Assembly (NCBI RefSeq): GCF_000758305.1
Contig: NZ_CP009458.1
Coordinates: forward strand, 1,922,001 to 1,986,000
Direction: 5' to 3'
Source of the DNA: Cedecea neteri
GTDB taxonomy: Bacteria > Pseudomonadota > Gammaproteobacteria > Enterobacterales > Enterobacteriaceae
Length of the DNA stretch: 64,000 nucleotides
In this document: one piece after another, positions 26,436 to 33,640 of the stretch
Position numbering within the stretch: position 1 is the stretch's first letter
How the letters are laid out: every line of letters begins with the position of its first letter
Position numbers and translations under genes: made by a program
Notes under the pieces: model-generated
Seen by the model: the letters and a program-made list of their open reading frames with translations, nothing else
What the model was told of the DNA's origin: nothing
Databases searched by the model: none

Positions 26436-26783
26436 ATGAGTGATGACGTAGTAGCGCTGCCGCTGCAGTTTACCGAAGCCGCAGCCAATAAAGTGAAAAG
26501 TCTGATTGCAGACGAAGAGAACCCGAATCTGAAACTTCGCGTCTATATCACCGGTGGTGGTTGCAGCGGCTTCCAGTATGGCTTTACCTTTGACGACCAG
26601 ATCAACGACGGCGACATGACCATCGAGAAACAGGGTGTTGCTCTGGTTGTGGATCCAATGAGCCTGCAATATCTGGTCGGTGGCGCGGTGGATTACAGCG
26701 AAGGCCTGGAAGGCTCCCGCTTCGTGGTGACTAACCCGAACGCGAAAAGCACCTGCGGGTGTGGTTCCTCCTTCAGCATCTGA
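26436..26783 (+). CDS. erpA: A-type iron-sulfur cluster insertion protein ErpA
   Basis: Carrier that delivers Fe-S clusters to targets such as the isoprenoid enzymes IspG and IspH. The 115 residues contain the A-type cysteines Cys43, Cys107 and Cys109 (GGGCSGF and CGCGSSFSI). Start at 26436 follows TTGGGAG. One extra residue near the N-terminus relative to E. coli (114). It is followed by a terminator shared with convergent yadS. Confidence 0.97.
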   Translation: MSDDVVALPLQFTEAAANKVKSLIADEENPNLKLRVYITGGGCSGFQYGFTFDDQINDGDMTIEKQGVALVVDPMSLQYLVGGAVDYSEGLEGSRFVVTNPNAKSTCGCGSSFSI

Positions 26784-26797
26784 TAAGTTGCTGAAAC

Positions 26798-26828
26798 AAA
26801 AAGCCGCGTATCAAACGCGGCTTTTTTT
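26798..26828. terminator. Bidirectional terminator between erpA and yadS
   Basis: AAAAGCCGCGT and ACGCGGCTTTT pair around a five-base loop, with A-run and T-run on the two sides. Confidence 0.9.
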
Positions 26829-26832
26829 ATCG

Positions 26833-27453
26833 CTATTGTCGGTCTGTTAGCGCAAAGGTCGGCAGTTTCAGGTGCCAGCGGATGGCCGCGAGGCGGATCG
26901 CCAGCGTAACCACCATGCCAATCATGCTGGCCTGCTCAAGCGGGACGTTAAAGGTGTGGTACGCCGTCGCGTGAACAATACCGCCGATAATGCAGGCTGT
27001 GGCGTAAATCTCGGTGCGCAGAATCATCGGCACTTCACGGGCCAGTACGTCACGAATAATCCCGCCGCCTACGCCGGTCACCACGCCCATGCAAATCGCC
27101 ACTAGCGGGCTGGCATCGGCCAGAAATGCTTTATTGACGCCGATGCCAACAAATACCGCCAGGCCGACGGCATCCAGCACGGGAAGCACCCACTTAGGCA
27201 GACGTCGCGGCTGGCGTACCAGGACTATCGTCAACATACAGGTCACCATGGCGACCACAAGGTCCGTGGGATCTTTCACCCAGAATACCGGGCCGTTGGC
27301 TAATGCCATATCGCGGATTGTTCCCCCGCCTACCGCGGTAACTACCCCGAGCACTAGCACGCCAAAGGGATCCATCCGCAGTTTCCCGGCCAACAAAACG
27401 CCGGAAATAGCGAACACGGCGGTACCGACAATATCCAGCCAATAGACCAGCAT
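26833..27453 (-). CDS. yadS: TRIC/UPF0126 family membrane protein YadS
   Basis: Inner-membrane protein of 206 residues with about seven hydrophobic segments and two internally repeated halves, each with a glycine-rich motif (AVGGGTIRD and GVGGGIIRD), as in the TRIC-like UPF0126 family. Some members have been linked to glycine transport; the substrate here is an inference at best. It lies 22 bp downstream of btuF on the same strand, so mtnN-btuF-yadS is probably one operon. Confidence 0.9.
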   Translation of the reverse strand: MLVYWLDIVGTAVFAISGVLLAGKLRMDPFGVLVLGVVTAVGGGTIRDMALANGPVFWVKDPTDLVVAMVTCMLTIVLVRQPRRLPKWVLPVLDAVGLAVFVGIGVNKAFLADASPLVAICMGVVTGVGGGIIRDVLAREVPMILRTEIYATACIIGGIVHATAYHTFNVPLEQASMIGMVVTLAIRLAAIRWHLKLPTFALTDRQ

Positions 27454-27475
27454 TTATGACCCTCAGAGCATGACG

Positions 27476-28276
27476 TTAAGCTTTCGCCAGCTCTTCGCAG
27501 AGCTGTTTTGCGGCGAAGATAATACGCGGGCCCGAGCGAGTAAACCAGTCATCATTCACGGCAATAACCGGAACTTTCAACTGATTACTCCAGAACTGCT
27601 GTACCGACGGAATATTGCTCGCATCGCCCGAAATAATAATAGCCTGTGGCTGGCGCGTCAGAACCTGTTCGCGACTGACCTGCGGCCAGGGAACCCGGCT
27701 GTCGGCAAAAATATTGCGCCCACCGCAAAGCTCAACCACTTCGTTCTGAATGGAATCTTTGCTGGTAGTAAACAGTGGCTGCTGGCTGAACTGCAGGAAC
27801 ACTTTTTTGCTTTGGCTATGGCCGTAGCGAGCTTTTAGCGCGGCGAACTCGCTGGAGAGTGTGTCAGCCGCTTTGATTGCCTTTTCGGGCGTGGGGCTTA
27901 GCGGCGCGAGCTGGCGCAGCGCTGCCTCAACGTCGGCTACGCTTTTAGGATCGAGCCAGATGACCTTAATGCCCAGCGAAACCAGTTGGTTCACCTGCCT
28001 GTCCGGATTACCCCCGCGCCAGGCGAGTACTGCGTCCGGTTTGAGGGCAACGATGCGCTCGAAGTTCACGCCCTGCCAGTTGGCTAACTGTTCAATCTGC
28101 TTTGCCTGAGGTGGGTAATCAGAGTAAGCACTCACCGCAATAGGGGTAATACCGGCTGCGAAGGCCAGTTCGGTATTAGCGGGAGAGAGGGAGATAACCC
28201 GAGGCGCCGCAAACAGCAGCGCCGGGAGGCAAAGAAGCAGGGCGGTCGCCCCGCGCCAAAAGGTGAACTTAGCCAC
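27476..28276 (-). CDS. btuF: Vitamin B12 periplasmic binding protein
   Basis: Binds cobalamin for the BtuCD importer (genes not in this window). The 266 residues equal E. coli BtuF. A signal peptide ends near residue 23 (LLFA), followed by PRVISLSPANTEL, the typical start of the two-lobed helical-backbone fold. The start overlaps the mtnN stop region by eight bases, so the genes are translationally coupled, as in E. coli. Confidence 0.95.
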   Translation of the reverse strand: MAKFTFWRGATALLLCLPALLFAAPRVISLSPANTELAFAAGITPIAVSAYSDYPPQAKQIEQLANWQGVNFERIVALKPDAVLAWRGGNPDRQVNQLVSLGIKVIWLDPKSVADVEAALRQLAPLSPTPEKAIKAADTLSSEFAALKARYGHSQSKKVFLQFSQQPLFTTSKDSIQNEVVELCGGRNIFADSRVPWPQVSREQVLTRQPQAIIISGDASNIPSVQQFWSNQLKVPVIAVNDDWFTRSGPRIIFAAKQLCEELAKA

Positions 28277-28967
28277 GAGCCAGGTGCTGAACCAGTTTTT
28301 CCACCATCAGAGTGGATTGCTTGGCGGCGACGGCCAGGAACTCTTCGAAGCTCAGGTGGGACTGCTGATCGGCCACGTCGGAGATGGCGCGAACCACCAC
28401 AAACGGCGTGTTGAAGTTATGGCAAACGTGGCCGATGGCCGTCGCTTCCATTTCTACCGCCACGGCCTGTGGGAAGTTGTGGCGAATTTTTGCCAGTGCC
28501 ACGGAGCCGTTAATAAACGCATCGCCGCTGACGATCAGGCCGCGGACTGCGTGCAGATCCAGCTCTTTAATGCAGGTTTCTGCTGCCTCAATAAGCTTTT
28601 TATCGGCAATGAAAGCCGCCGGGCAGCCCGCCATCTGGCCATATTCGTAACCGAAAGCAGTGACGTCAGCATCGTGATAGCGCACTTCGTCGGATACCAC
28701 GATATCGCCCACTTTCAGTGTCGGTGCCAGGCCGCCTGCGGAACCGGTATTGATGATCACGTCTGGCTTGCAGTGTTCCAGCAGCAGCGTAGCACCCATG
28801 GCCGCAGAAACTTTGCCGATGCCGGACTTCAGCAGTGCCACTTCAACGCCGTTTAGCGTCCCGGTATAAATTTCGCAACCGGCGATGCTCAGAGTGTGAC
28901 GGTTTTCGATTTTGTCACGCAGCAGCGTAACTTCTTCTTCCATTGCACCAATAATGCCTGCTTTCAT
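28269..28967 (-). CDS. mtnN: 5'-methylthioadenosine/S-adenosylhomocysteine nucleosidase
   Basis: Cleaves MTA and SAH, clearing inhibitors of methylation and polyamine synthesis and feeding AI-2 production. It has 232 residues from the ATG at 28965-28967 (MKAGIIGAMEEE). Catalytic residues are visible: Glu12 region (AMEEEV), the VEMEATA motif and the acid/base Asp in AISDVAD. Longer in-frame readings cross the divergent dgt gene and are not real. First gene of mtnN-btuF-yadS. Confidence 0.97.
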   Translation of the reverse strand: MKAGIIGAMEEEVTLLRDKIENRHTLSIAGCEIYTGTLNGVEVALLKSGIGKVSAAMGATLLLEHCKPDVIINTGSAGGLAPTLKVGDIVVSDEVRYHDADVTAFGYEYGQMAGCPAAFIADKKLIEAAETCIKELDLHAVRGLIVSGDAFINGSVALAKIRHNFPQAVAVEMEATAIGHVCHNFNTPFVVVRAISDVADQQSHLSFEEFLAVAAKQSTLMVEKLVQHLARG

Positions 28968-29061
28968 AGAGATACTCGCTAATGTGGTGGAACATGACTC
29001 AATTTTCGGGGCATAGTCTATCATGGCAAACAGTCTCCTTATCAACGGAACAGGAGTGGGC

Positions 29062-30576
29062 ATGAGCGAAATAGACTTCCGCAAAAAAATTAACTGGCAC
29101 CGACGCTTCCGCTCGCCCGAAGGAGAGAAGAGCGAACTTGAGATCCTGCGTATTTTCGAAAGCGATCGCGGCAGGATCATTAATTCTCCCGCAATCCGCC
29201 GTCTGCAGCAGAAAACCCAGGTTTTCCCGCTTGAGCGTAATGCTGCCGTGCGCACCCGTCTTACCCATTCGCTGGAGGTGCAGCAGGTCGGGCGCTACAT
29301 TGCCAAAGAGATCCTCAGCCGCCTAAAAGAGCAGAAGGCGCTGGAGAAATATGGACTCGATGAGCTAACCGGCCCGTTTGAAAGCATAGTGGAAATGGCC
29401 TGCCTGATGCATGACATCGGCAATCCGCCATTCGGCCATTTTGGCGAGTCGGCAATTAACGACTGGTTCCGTCAGCGCCTGCAGCCGAAAGATAGCGGCG
29501 GGCAGCCACGGAGTGACGATCGCTGCAAGGTGGATGCCCTCCGGCTGCGTGAAGGCGAAGAAGGATTAAATACTCTACGCGGCAAAGTTCGCCAGGACTT
29601 GTGCCATTTTGAAGGCAATGCGCAAGGCATCCGGCTGGTACACAGCCTGCTACGTATGAACCTGACCTGGGCGCAGGTCGGCTGCATTCTCAAATACACC
29701 CGTCCGGCCTGGTTTGCCCAAAAGCCGCCAGCAAGCCACGCTTATTTGATGAAGAAGCCGGGCTTTTATTTATCGGAAGAAGGATACATCGAGCGCCTGC
29801 GCAAAGAGTTGAACCTGGGCGAGTACAGCCGTTTTCCGCTGACCTGGATCATGGAGGCTGCAGACGATATCTCTTACTGCGTGGCGGATCTCGAAGATGC
29901 TGTGGAAAAACGTATTTTCAGCGTCGAGCAGCTTTATCAGCATCTGACCGAGTCCTGGGGCGAGCAGAAGAAAGGCGATCTCTTTGAGCTGGTAGTCAAA
30001 GATGCCTGGGAGAAATCCCGCACCAACCAAATGCGCCGCAGTGCGGAAGATCAGTTCTTCATGTACCTGCGCGTCAATACACTAAACAAACTGGCACCGT
30101 ATGCCGCCCAGCGTTTTATCGACAATTTGCCTGAGATTTATTCCGGCGAGTTCAATCATGCGCTGCTGGAGGACGACAGCCCGTATGCCCGATTGCTGGA
30201 GCTTTACAAGCAGGTCGCTGTGCGTCAGGTCTTCAGCCACCCGGATATTGAGCAACTGGAGCTGCAGGGCTACCGGGTTATCAGCGGTTTACTGGATATT
30301 TACAGTCCCTTACTCGCACTTTCAACGGAGGACTTTACTGAGTTGGTGAGTAAGGAAAGCCTGCGTCGTCTGCCGATTGAATCAAGACTTTTCCGCAAAC
30401 TTTCAACTAAACATAGGCTTGCTTATGTGGAAGCCGTCAGCGCTTTGCACCCGGCAAGCCTTGATTTTTCCGTGTGGGAATACTATTTCCGTGCAAGGCT
30501 TATTCAGGATTACATCAGTGGAATGACCGATTTATATGCCTGGGATGAGTATCGACGCCTGATGGCGGTGGAGTGA
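29062..30576 (+). CDS. dgt: Deoxyguanosinetriphosphate triphosphohydrolase
   Basis: Hydrolyses dGTP to deoxyguanosine and triphosphate. The 504 residues start at MSEIDFRKK (29062), behind AGGAG with five to six bases' spacing; a 13-codon longer reading is less likely. HD-domain metal ligands are His69 (in THSLEVQQ), His117-Asp118 and, nearby, His126 (MHDIGNPPFGH). E. coli Dgt has 505 residues. Divergent from mtnN, and directly upstream of degP with a 142-bp regulatory gap. Confidence 0.96.
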   Translation: MSEIDFRKKINWHRRFRSPEGEKSELEILRIFESDRGRIINSPAIRRLQQKTQVFPLERNAAVRTRLTHSLEVQQVGRYIAKEILSRLKEQKALEKYGLDELTGPFESIVEMACLMHDIGNPPFGHFGESAINDWFRQRLQPKDSGGQPRSDDRCKVDALRLREGEEGLNTLRGKVRQDLCHFEGNAQGIRLVHSLLRMNLTWAQVGCILKYTRPAWFAQKPPASHAYLMKKPGFYLSEEGYIERLRKELNLGEYSRFPLTWIMEAADDISYCVADLEDAVEKRIFSVEQLYQHLTESWGEQKKGDLFELVVKDAWEKSRTNQMRRSAEDQFFMYLRVNTLNKLAPYAAQRFIDNLPEIYSGEFNHALLEDDSPYARLLELYKQVAVRQVFSHPDIEQLELQGYRVISGLLDIYSPLLALSTEDFTELVSKESLRRLPIESRLFRKLSTKHRLAYVEAVSALHPASLDFSVWEYYFRARLIQDYISGMTDLYAWDEYRRLMAVE

Positions 30577-30589
30577 GTTCTATTGGGAG

Positions 30590-30620
30590 TTTTGTAAAGA
30601 TGAACAATAAATTTTTACTT
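30590..30620 (+). promoter_or_regulatory. Probable CpxR-binding region of degP
   Basis: GTAAA at 30594-30598 and TTTTTACTTTTT at 30612-30623 (reverse-strand GTAAA) closely resemble, from memory, the CpxR-protected sequence upstream of E. coli degP, at a similar distance from the sigma-E promoter. Confidence 0.45.
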
Positions 30621-30640
30621 TTTCCATGCACTTAAGCGCT

Positions 30641-30667
30641 GAACTTCGCGCGTAAACTTCACTCTGA
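30641..30667 (+). promoter_or_regulatory. Sigma-E promoter of degP
   Basis: GAACTT (30641-30646), exactly 16 bases, then TCTGA (30663-30667): the sigma-E consensus pattern. It lies 51 bases before the degP start, as in E. coli, where degP is a well-known sigma-E gene. Confidence 0.85.
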
Positions 30668-30718
30668 ATGGTGTACCAACACAGCAATTTTGCGTTATTT
30701 GAAAGTTGAGATGATTCC

Positions 30719-32161
30719 ATGAAAAAAACCACGTTAGCAATGAGTGCGCTGGCTCTTAGTCTGGGTTTGGCGCTGAGTCCGATGTCTGCCTCCGCCGCTG
30801 AGACGGCCTCTTCCGCATCTGCTGCGCAGCCGCTGCCAAGCCTTGCGCCGATGCTGGAGCAGGTGATGCCTTCAGTGGTGAGTATCAACGTTGAAGGGAG
30901 CACAACGGTAAATACTCCGCGTATGGGGCGTAATTTCCAGCAATTCTTCGGCGATAACTCACCGTTCTGCCAGGACGGTTCTCCGTTCCAAAGTTCACCT
31001 TTCTGCCAGGGCGGTGGCGCTCAGGGCGGCGGTGACGGCAGCAGCCAGCAGCAGAAGTTTATGGCCCTGGGTTCTGGGGTAATTATTGATGCTGCGAAAG
31101 GCTATGTCGTCACGAATAACCACGTAGTGGATAACGCCACTGTGATTAAAGTTCAGCTGAGCGATGGCCGTAAGTTTGACGCCAAAGTGGTGGGTAAAGA
31201 CCCACGCTCCGATATCGCGCTTATTCAGCTGCAGGATCCTAAAAACCTGACGGCGATTAAAATTGCCGACTCCGACGCGCTGCGCGTGGGGGATTACACC
31301 GTAGCCATTGGTAACCCGTATGGCCTGGGTGAAACCGTGACCTCCGGTATCGTTTCTGCACTGGGCCGTAGCGGCCTGAATGTTGAAAACTACGAGAACT
31401 TTATCCAGACCGATGCGGCGATCAACCGCGGTAACTCCGGTGGGGCGCTGGTTAACCTGAACGGCGAGCTGATCGGTATCAACACTGCGATTCTGGCCCC
31501 GGACGGCGGTAACATCGGTATCGGCTTTGCTATCCCGAGCAACATGGTGAAAAACCTGACTGCTCAGATGGTCCAGTATGGCCAGGTTCGCCGCGGCGAG
31601 CTGGGGATTATGGGCACTGAGCTGAACTCCGAGCTGGCGAAAGCGATGAAAGTTGACGCTCAGCGTGGCGCGTTTGTCAGCCAGGTCATGCCGAACTCTT
31701 CCGCAGCTAAAGCAGGGATCAAAGCAGGGGATGTGATCACCACGCTGAACGGCAAGGCGATCAGTAGCTTTGCCGCGCTGCGCGCAGAAGTTGGTTCCAT
31801 GCCGGTGGGCAGCAAAATCTCGCTGGGCCTGCTGCGTGATGGCAAGCCAGTCACGGTGAACCTGGAGCTGCAGCAAAGCACTCAGAATCAGGTTGATGCC
31901 GCCACTATCTTCACCGGTATTGAAGGTGCGGAGATGAGCAACCGCGGCGGTAAAGACCAGAAAGGCGTGCAGGTCACCAGCGTGAAGCCAAATACCCCGG
32001 CCGCGCGTATTGGCCTGAAAAAAGGTGACATTATTGTCGGCGTGAACCAGCAGGCGGTGAACAATATCGCTGAGCTGCGTAAAGTGATGGACAGCAAGCC
32101 GTCGGTGATGGCGCTGAGCATTCAACGTGGTGATGCGCAGATTTACCTGCTGATGCAGTAA
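30719..32161 (+). CDS. degP: Periplasmic serine protease/chaperone DegP
   Basis: Degrades or refolds misfolded envelope proteins. The precursor is 480 residues with a signal peptide ending near 26 (ASA). The catalytic triad is His135 (NNHVVD), Asp165 (RSDIAL) and Ser240 (RGNSGGAL). The LA loop keeps its two cysteines (about 84 and 96), and two PDZ domains follow (about 280-370 and 390-480). Six residues longer than E. coli DegP, mostly in the Gln/Gly-rich LA loop. Its own terminator follows. The gene cdaR, next in E. coli, is missing. Confidence 0.97.
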   Translation: MKKTTLAMSALALSLGLALSPMSASAAETASSASAAQPLPSLAPMLEQVMPSVVSINVEGSTTVNTPRMGRNFQQFFGDNSPFCQDGSPFQSSPFCQGGGAQGGGDGSSQQQKFMALGSGVIIDAAKGYVVTNNHVVDNATVIKVQLSDGRKFDAKVVGKDPRSDIALIQLQDPKNLTAIKIADSDALRVGDYTVAIGNPYGLGETVTSGIVSALGRSGLNVENYENFIQTDAAINRGNSGGALVNLNGELIGINTAILAPDGGNIGIGFAIPSNMVKNLTAQMVQYGQVRRGELGIMGTELNSELAKAMKVDAQRGAFVSQVMPNSSAAKAGIKAGDVITTLNGKAISSFAALRAEVGSMPVGSKISLGLLRDGKPVTVNLELQQSTQNQVDAATIFTGIEGAEMSNRGGKDQKGVQVTSVKPNTPAARIGLKKGDIIVGVNQQAVNNIAELRKVMDSKPSVMALSIQRGDAQIYLLMQ

Positions 32162-32177
32162 TCTTCGTGTAGAACTG

Positions 32178-32205
32178 AAAAGGGCCGCTTTCGCGGCCCT
32201 TTTTT
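32178..32205 (+). terminator. Intrinsic terminator of degP
   Basis: AAAAGGGCCGC and GCGGCCCTTTT pair around TTTC, with a T-run; the left A-run would also serve convergent yaeH. Confidence 0.9.
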
Positions 32206-32218
32206 ATGGATTTCTGAA

Positions 32219-32608
32219 CTACTTATTGCGGGTCAGTTTTTCCAGATCGGACTCAATTTCGCTGATCTTGTTGGTTACCACGGATTCGAGGTGACGCAGA
32301 TCGTCGAGGATCTTACGCTTTAGATCGACTTCGGTGCGATCGCGCTGGCAAAGCTGATCGAGTTCATCGATGACATAGCGCAGGTTGGGGCTGATCTCCT
32401 GCACTTCTTTGTAGCCCTGGCCTACACCATCGGCCACCACGGTTTTGCGCTGGCGTGGGTATTTAAACTTCACGCTTTTGGCAAAAAACTCGCCCTTATC
32501 CTTCTGGAAATAGACTTTCAGGATATCGTTGTTGGCTTCCTGCCGGAGGCTGTAACGATCGATTTCATCAGGATTGGTAATACCCAGACTTTTTAAATTA
32601 TCGTACAT
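32219..32608 (-). CDS. yaeH: UPF0325 family protein YaeH
   Basis: Conserved enteric protein of unknown function, 129 residues. No signal peptide or membrane segment. The sequence is charged, with a predicted coiled-coil-like C-terminal third (VDLKRKILDDL to LEKLTRNK). It is nearly identical to E. coli YaeH (128). It lies between the degP terminator and dapD. I cannot suggest a role. Confidence 0.9.
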   Translation of the reverse strand: MYDNLKSLGITNPDEIDRYSLRQEANNDILKVYFQKDKGEFFAKSVKFKYPRQRKTVVADGVGQGYKEVQEISPNLRYVIDELDQLCQRDRTEVDLKRKILDDLRHLESVVTNKISEIESDLEKLTRNK

Positions 32609-32680
32609 AAGCGGTACCCTTCAATATCAATAACCATTAGAGAATTAACGGAAAATTCCTTTTCCGCTAGTGCCAGATGC

Positions 32681-32706
32681 AAAAAAGGCGGGATAACCCG
32701 CCTTTT
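32681..32706 (-). terminator. Intrinsic terminator of dapD
   Basis: AAAAGGCGGG and CCCGCCTTTT pair around a four-base loop; read on the minus strand, the U-run is the complement of AAAAAA at 32681-32686. Confidence 0.9.
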
Positions 32707-32718
32707 GGTGCAAAAAAC

Positions 32719-33543
32719 TTAGTCGATGGTACGCAGCAGTTCGTTGATGCCCACTTTACCGCGGGTTTTGGCGTCAACTTTCTTCACGATTACCGCGCAG
32801 TACAGGCTGTAAGAGCCGTCTTTAGAAGGCAGGTTGCCGGAAACGACAACGGAGCCTGCTGGCACGCGGCCATAGTGGACTTCACCGGTTTCACGGTCAT
32901 AGATACGGGTGCTTTGGCCGATGTAAACGCCCATGGAGATCACGGAACCTTCTTCAACGATAACGCCTTCAACCACTTCGGAACGTGCGCCGATGAAGCA
33001 GTTGTCTTCGATGATGGTTGGGTTGGCCTGCAGTGGTTCCAGTACGCCACCGATGCCAACGCCGCCGGACAGGTGAACGTTTTTACCGATCTGCGCGCAA
33101 GAACCTACGGTAGCCCAGGTGTCGACCATTGTGCCTTCATCAACATAAGCACCGATATTGACGTAGGAAGGCATCAGCACGGTGTTACGTGCGATGAACG
33201 CGCCCTGGCGGACTGCCGCTGGTGGCACAACGCGGAAGCCTTCTTTCTGGAAACGCGCTTCGTCGTAGTCGGCGAATTTCATCGGAACTTTATCAAAATA
33301 GCGGCTTTCAGCGCCTTCGATTACTTTGTTGTCGTTAATGCGGAAAGAAAGCAGTACGGCCTTCTTCAGCCACTGGTGGGTGACCCACTGGCCATCAATT
33401 TTTTCAGCAACGCGCAGCGCACCGCTGTCGAGCAGGGCAATCACCTGATTTACCGCTTCGCGGGTCACGGTATCAACATTTGCCGGGGTGATCTCGGCGC
33501 GACGCTCGAAAGCGGTTTCGATTACATTTTGTAGCTGCTGCAT
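32719..33543 (-). CDS. dapD: Tetrahydrodipicolinate N-succinyltransferase
   Basis: Succinylates tetrahydrodipicolinate in the lysine/diaminopimelate pathway. The 274-residue protein begins at MQQLQN (33543), matching E. coli; three upstream codons are an alternative. The middle is a left-handed beta-helix built of hexapeptide repeats (for example AQIGKN VHLSGG VGIGGV), with the catalytic Asp/Glu region before it (YVDEGTMVDTWATVG). It is followed by its own terminator and preceded by glnD on the same strand (97-bp gap). Confidence 0.97.
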   Translation of the reverse strand: MQQLQNVIETAFERRAEITPANVDTVTREAVNQVIALLDSGALRVAEKIDGQWVTHQWLKKAVLLSFRINDNKVIEGAESRYFDKVPMKFADYDEARFQKEGFRVVPPAAVRQGAFIARNTVLMPSYVNIGAYVDEGTMVDTWATVGSCAQIGKNVHLSGGVGIGGVLEPLQANPTIIEDNCFIGARSEVVEGVIVEEGSVISMGVYIGQSTRIYDRETGEVHYGRVPAGSVVVSGNLPSKDGSYSLYCAVIVKKVDAKTRGKVGINELLRTID

Positions 33544-33640
33544 GATGAACATTTCCTGATTGTGACTTACCTTTCAACTTTTGGGCGACAATCAACTTGA
33601 CTGTCGCTCTCGGGCTAAAAAGGTAAAAAATAAAAGACCG

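Noticed and set aside
28968..29255. N-terminal extension of mtnN
   Set aside because: It runs antisense into dgt; the ATG at 28967 gives the standard 232-residue enzyme.
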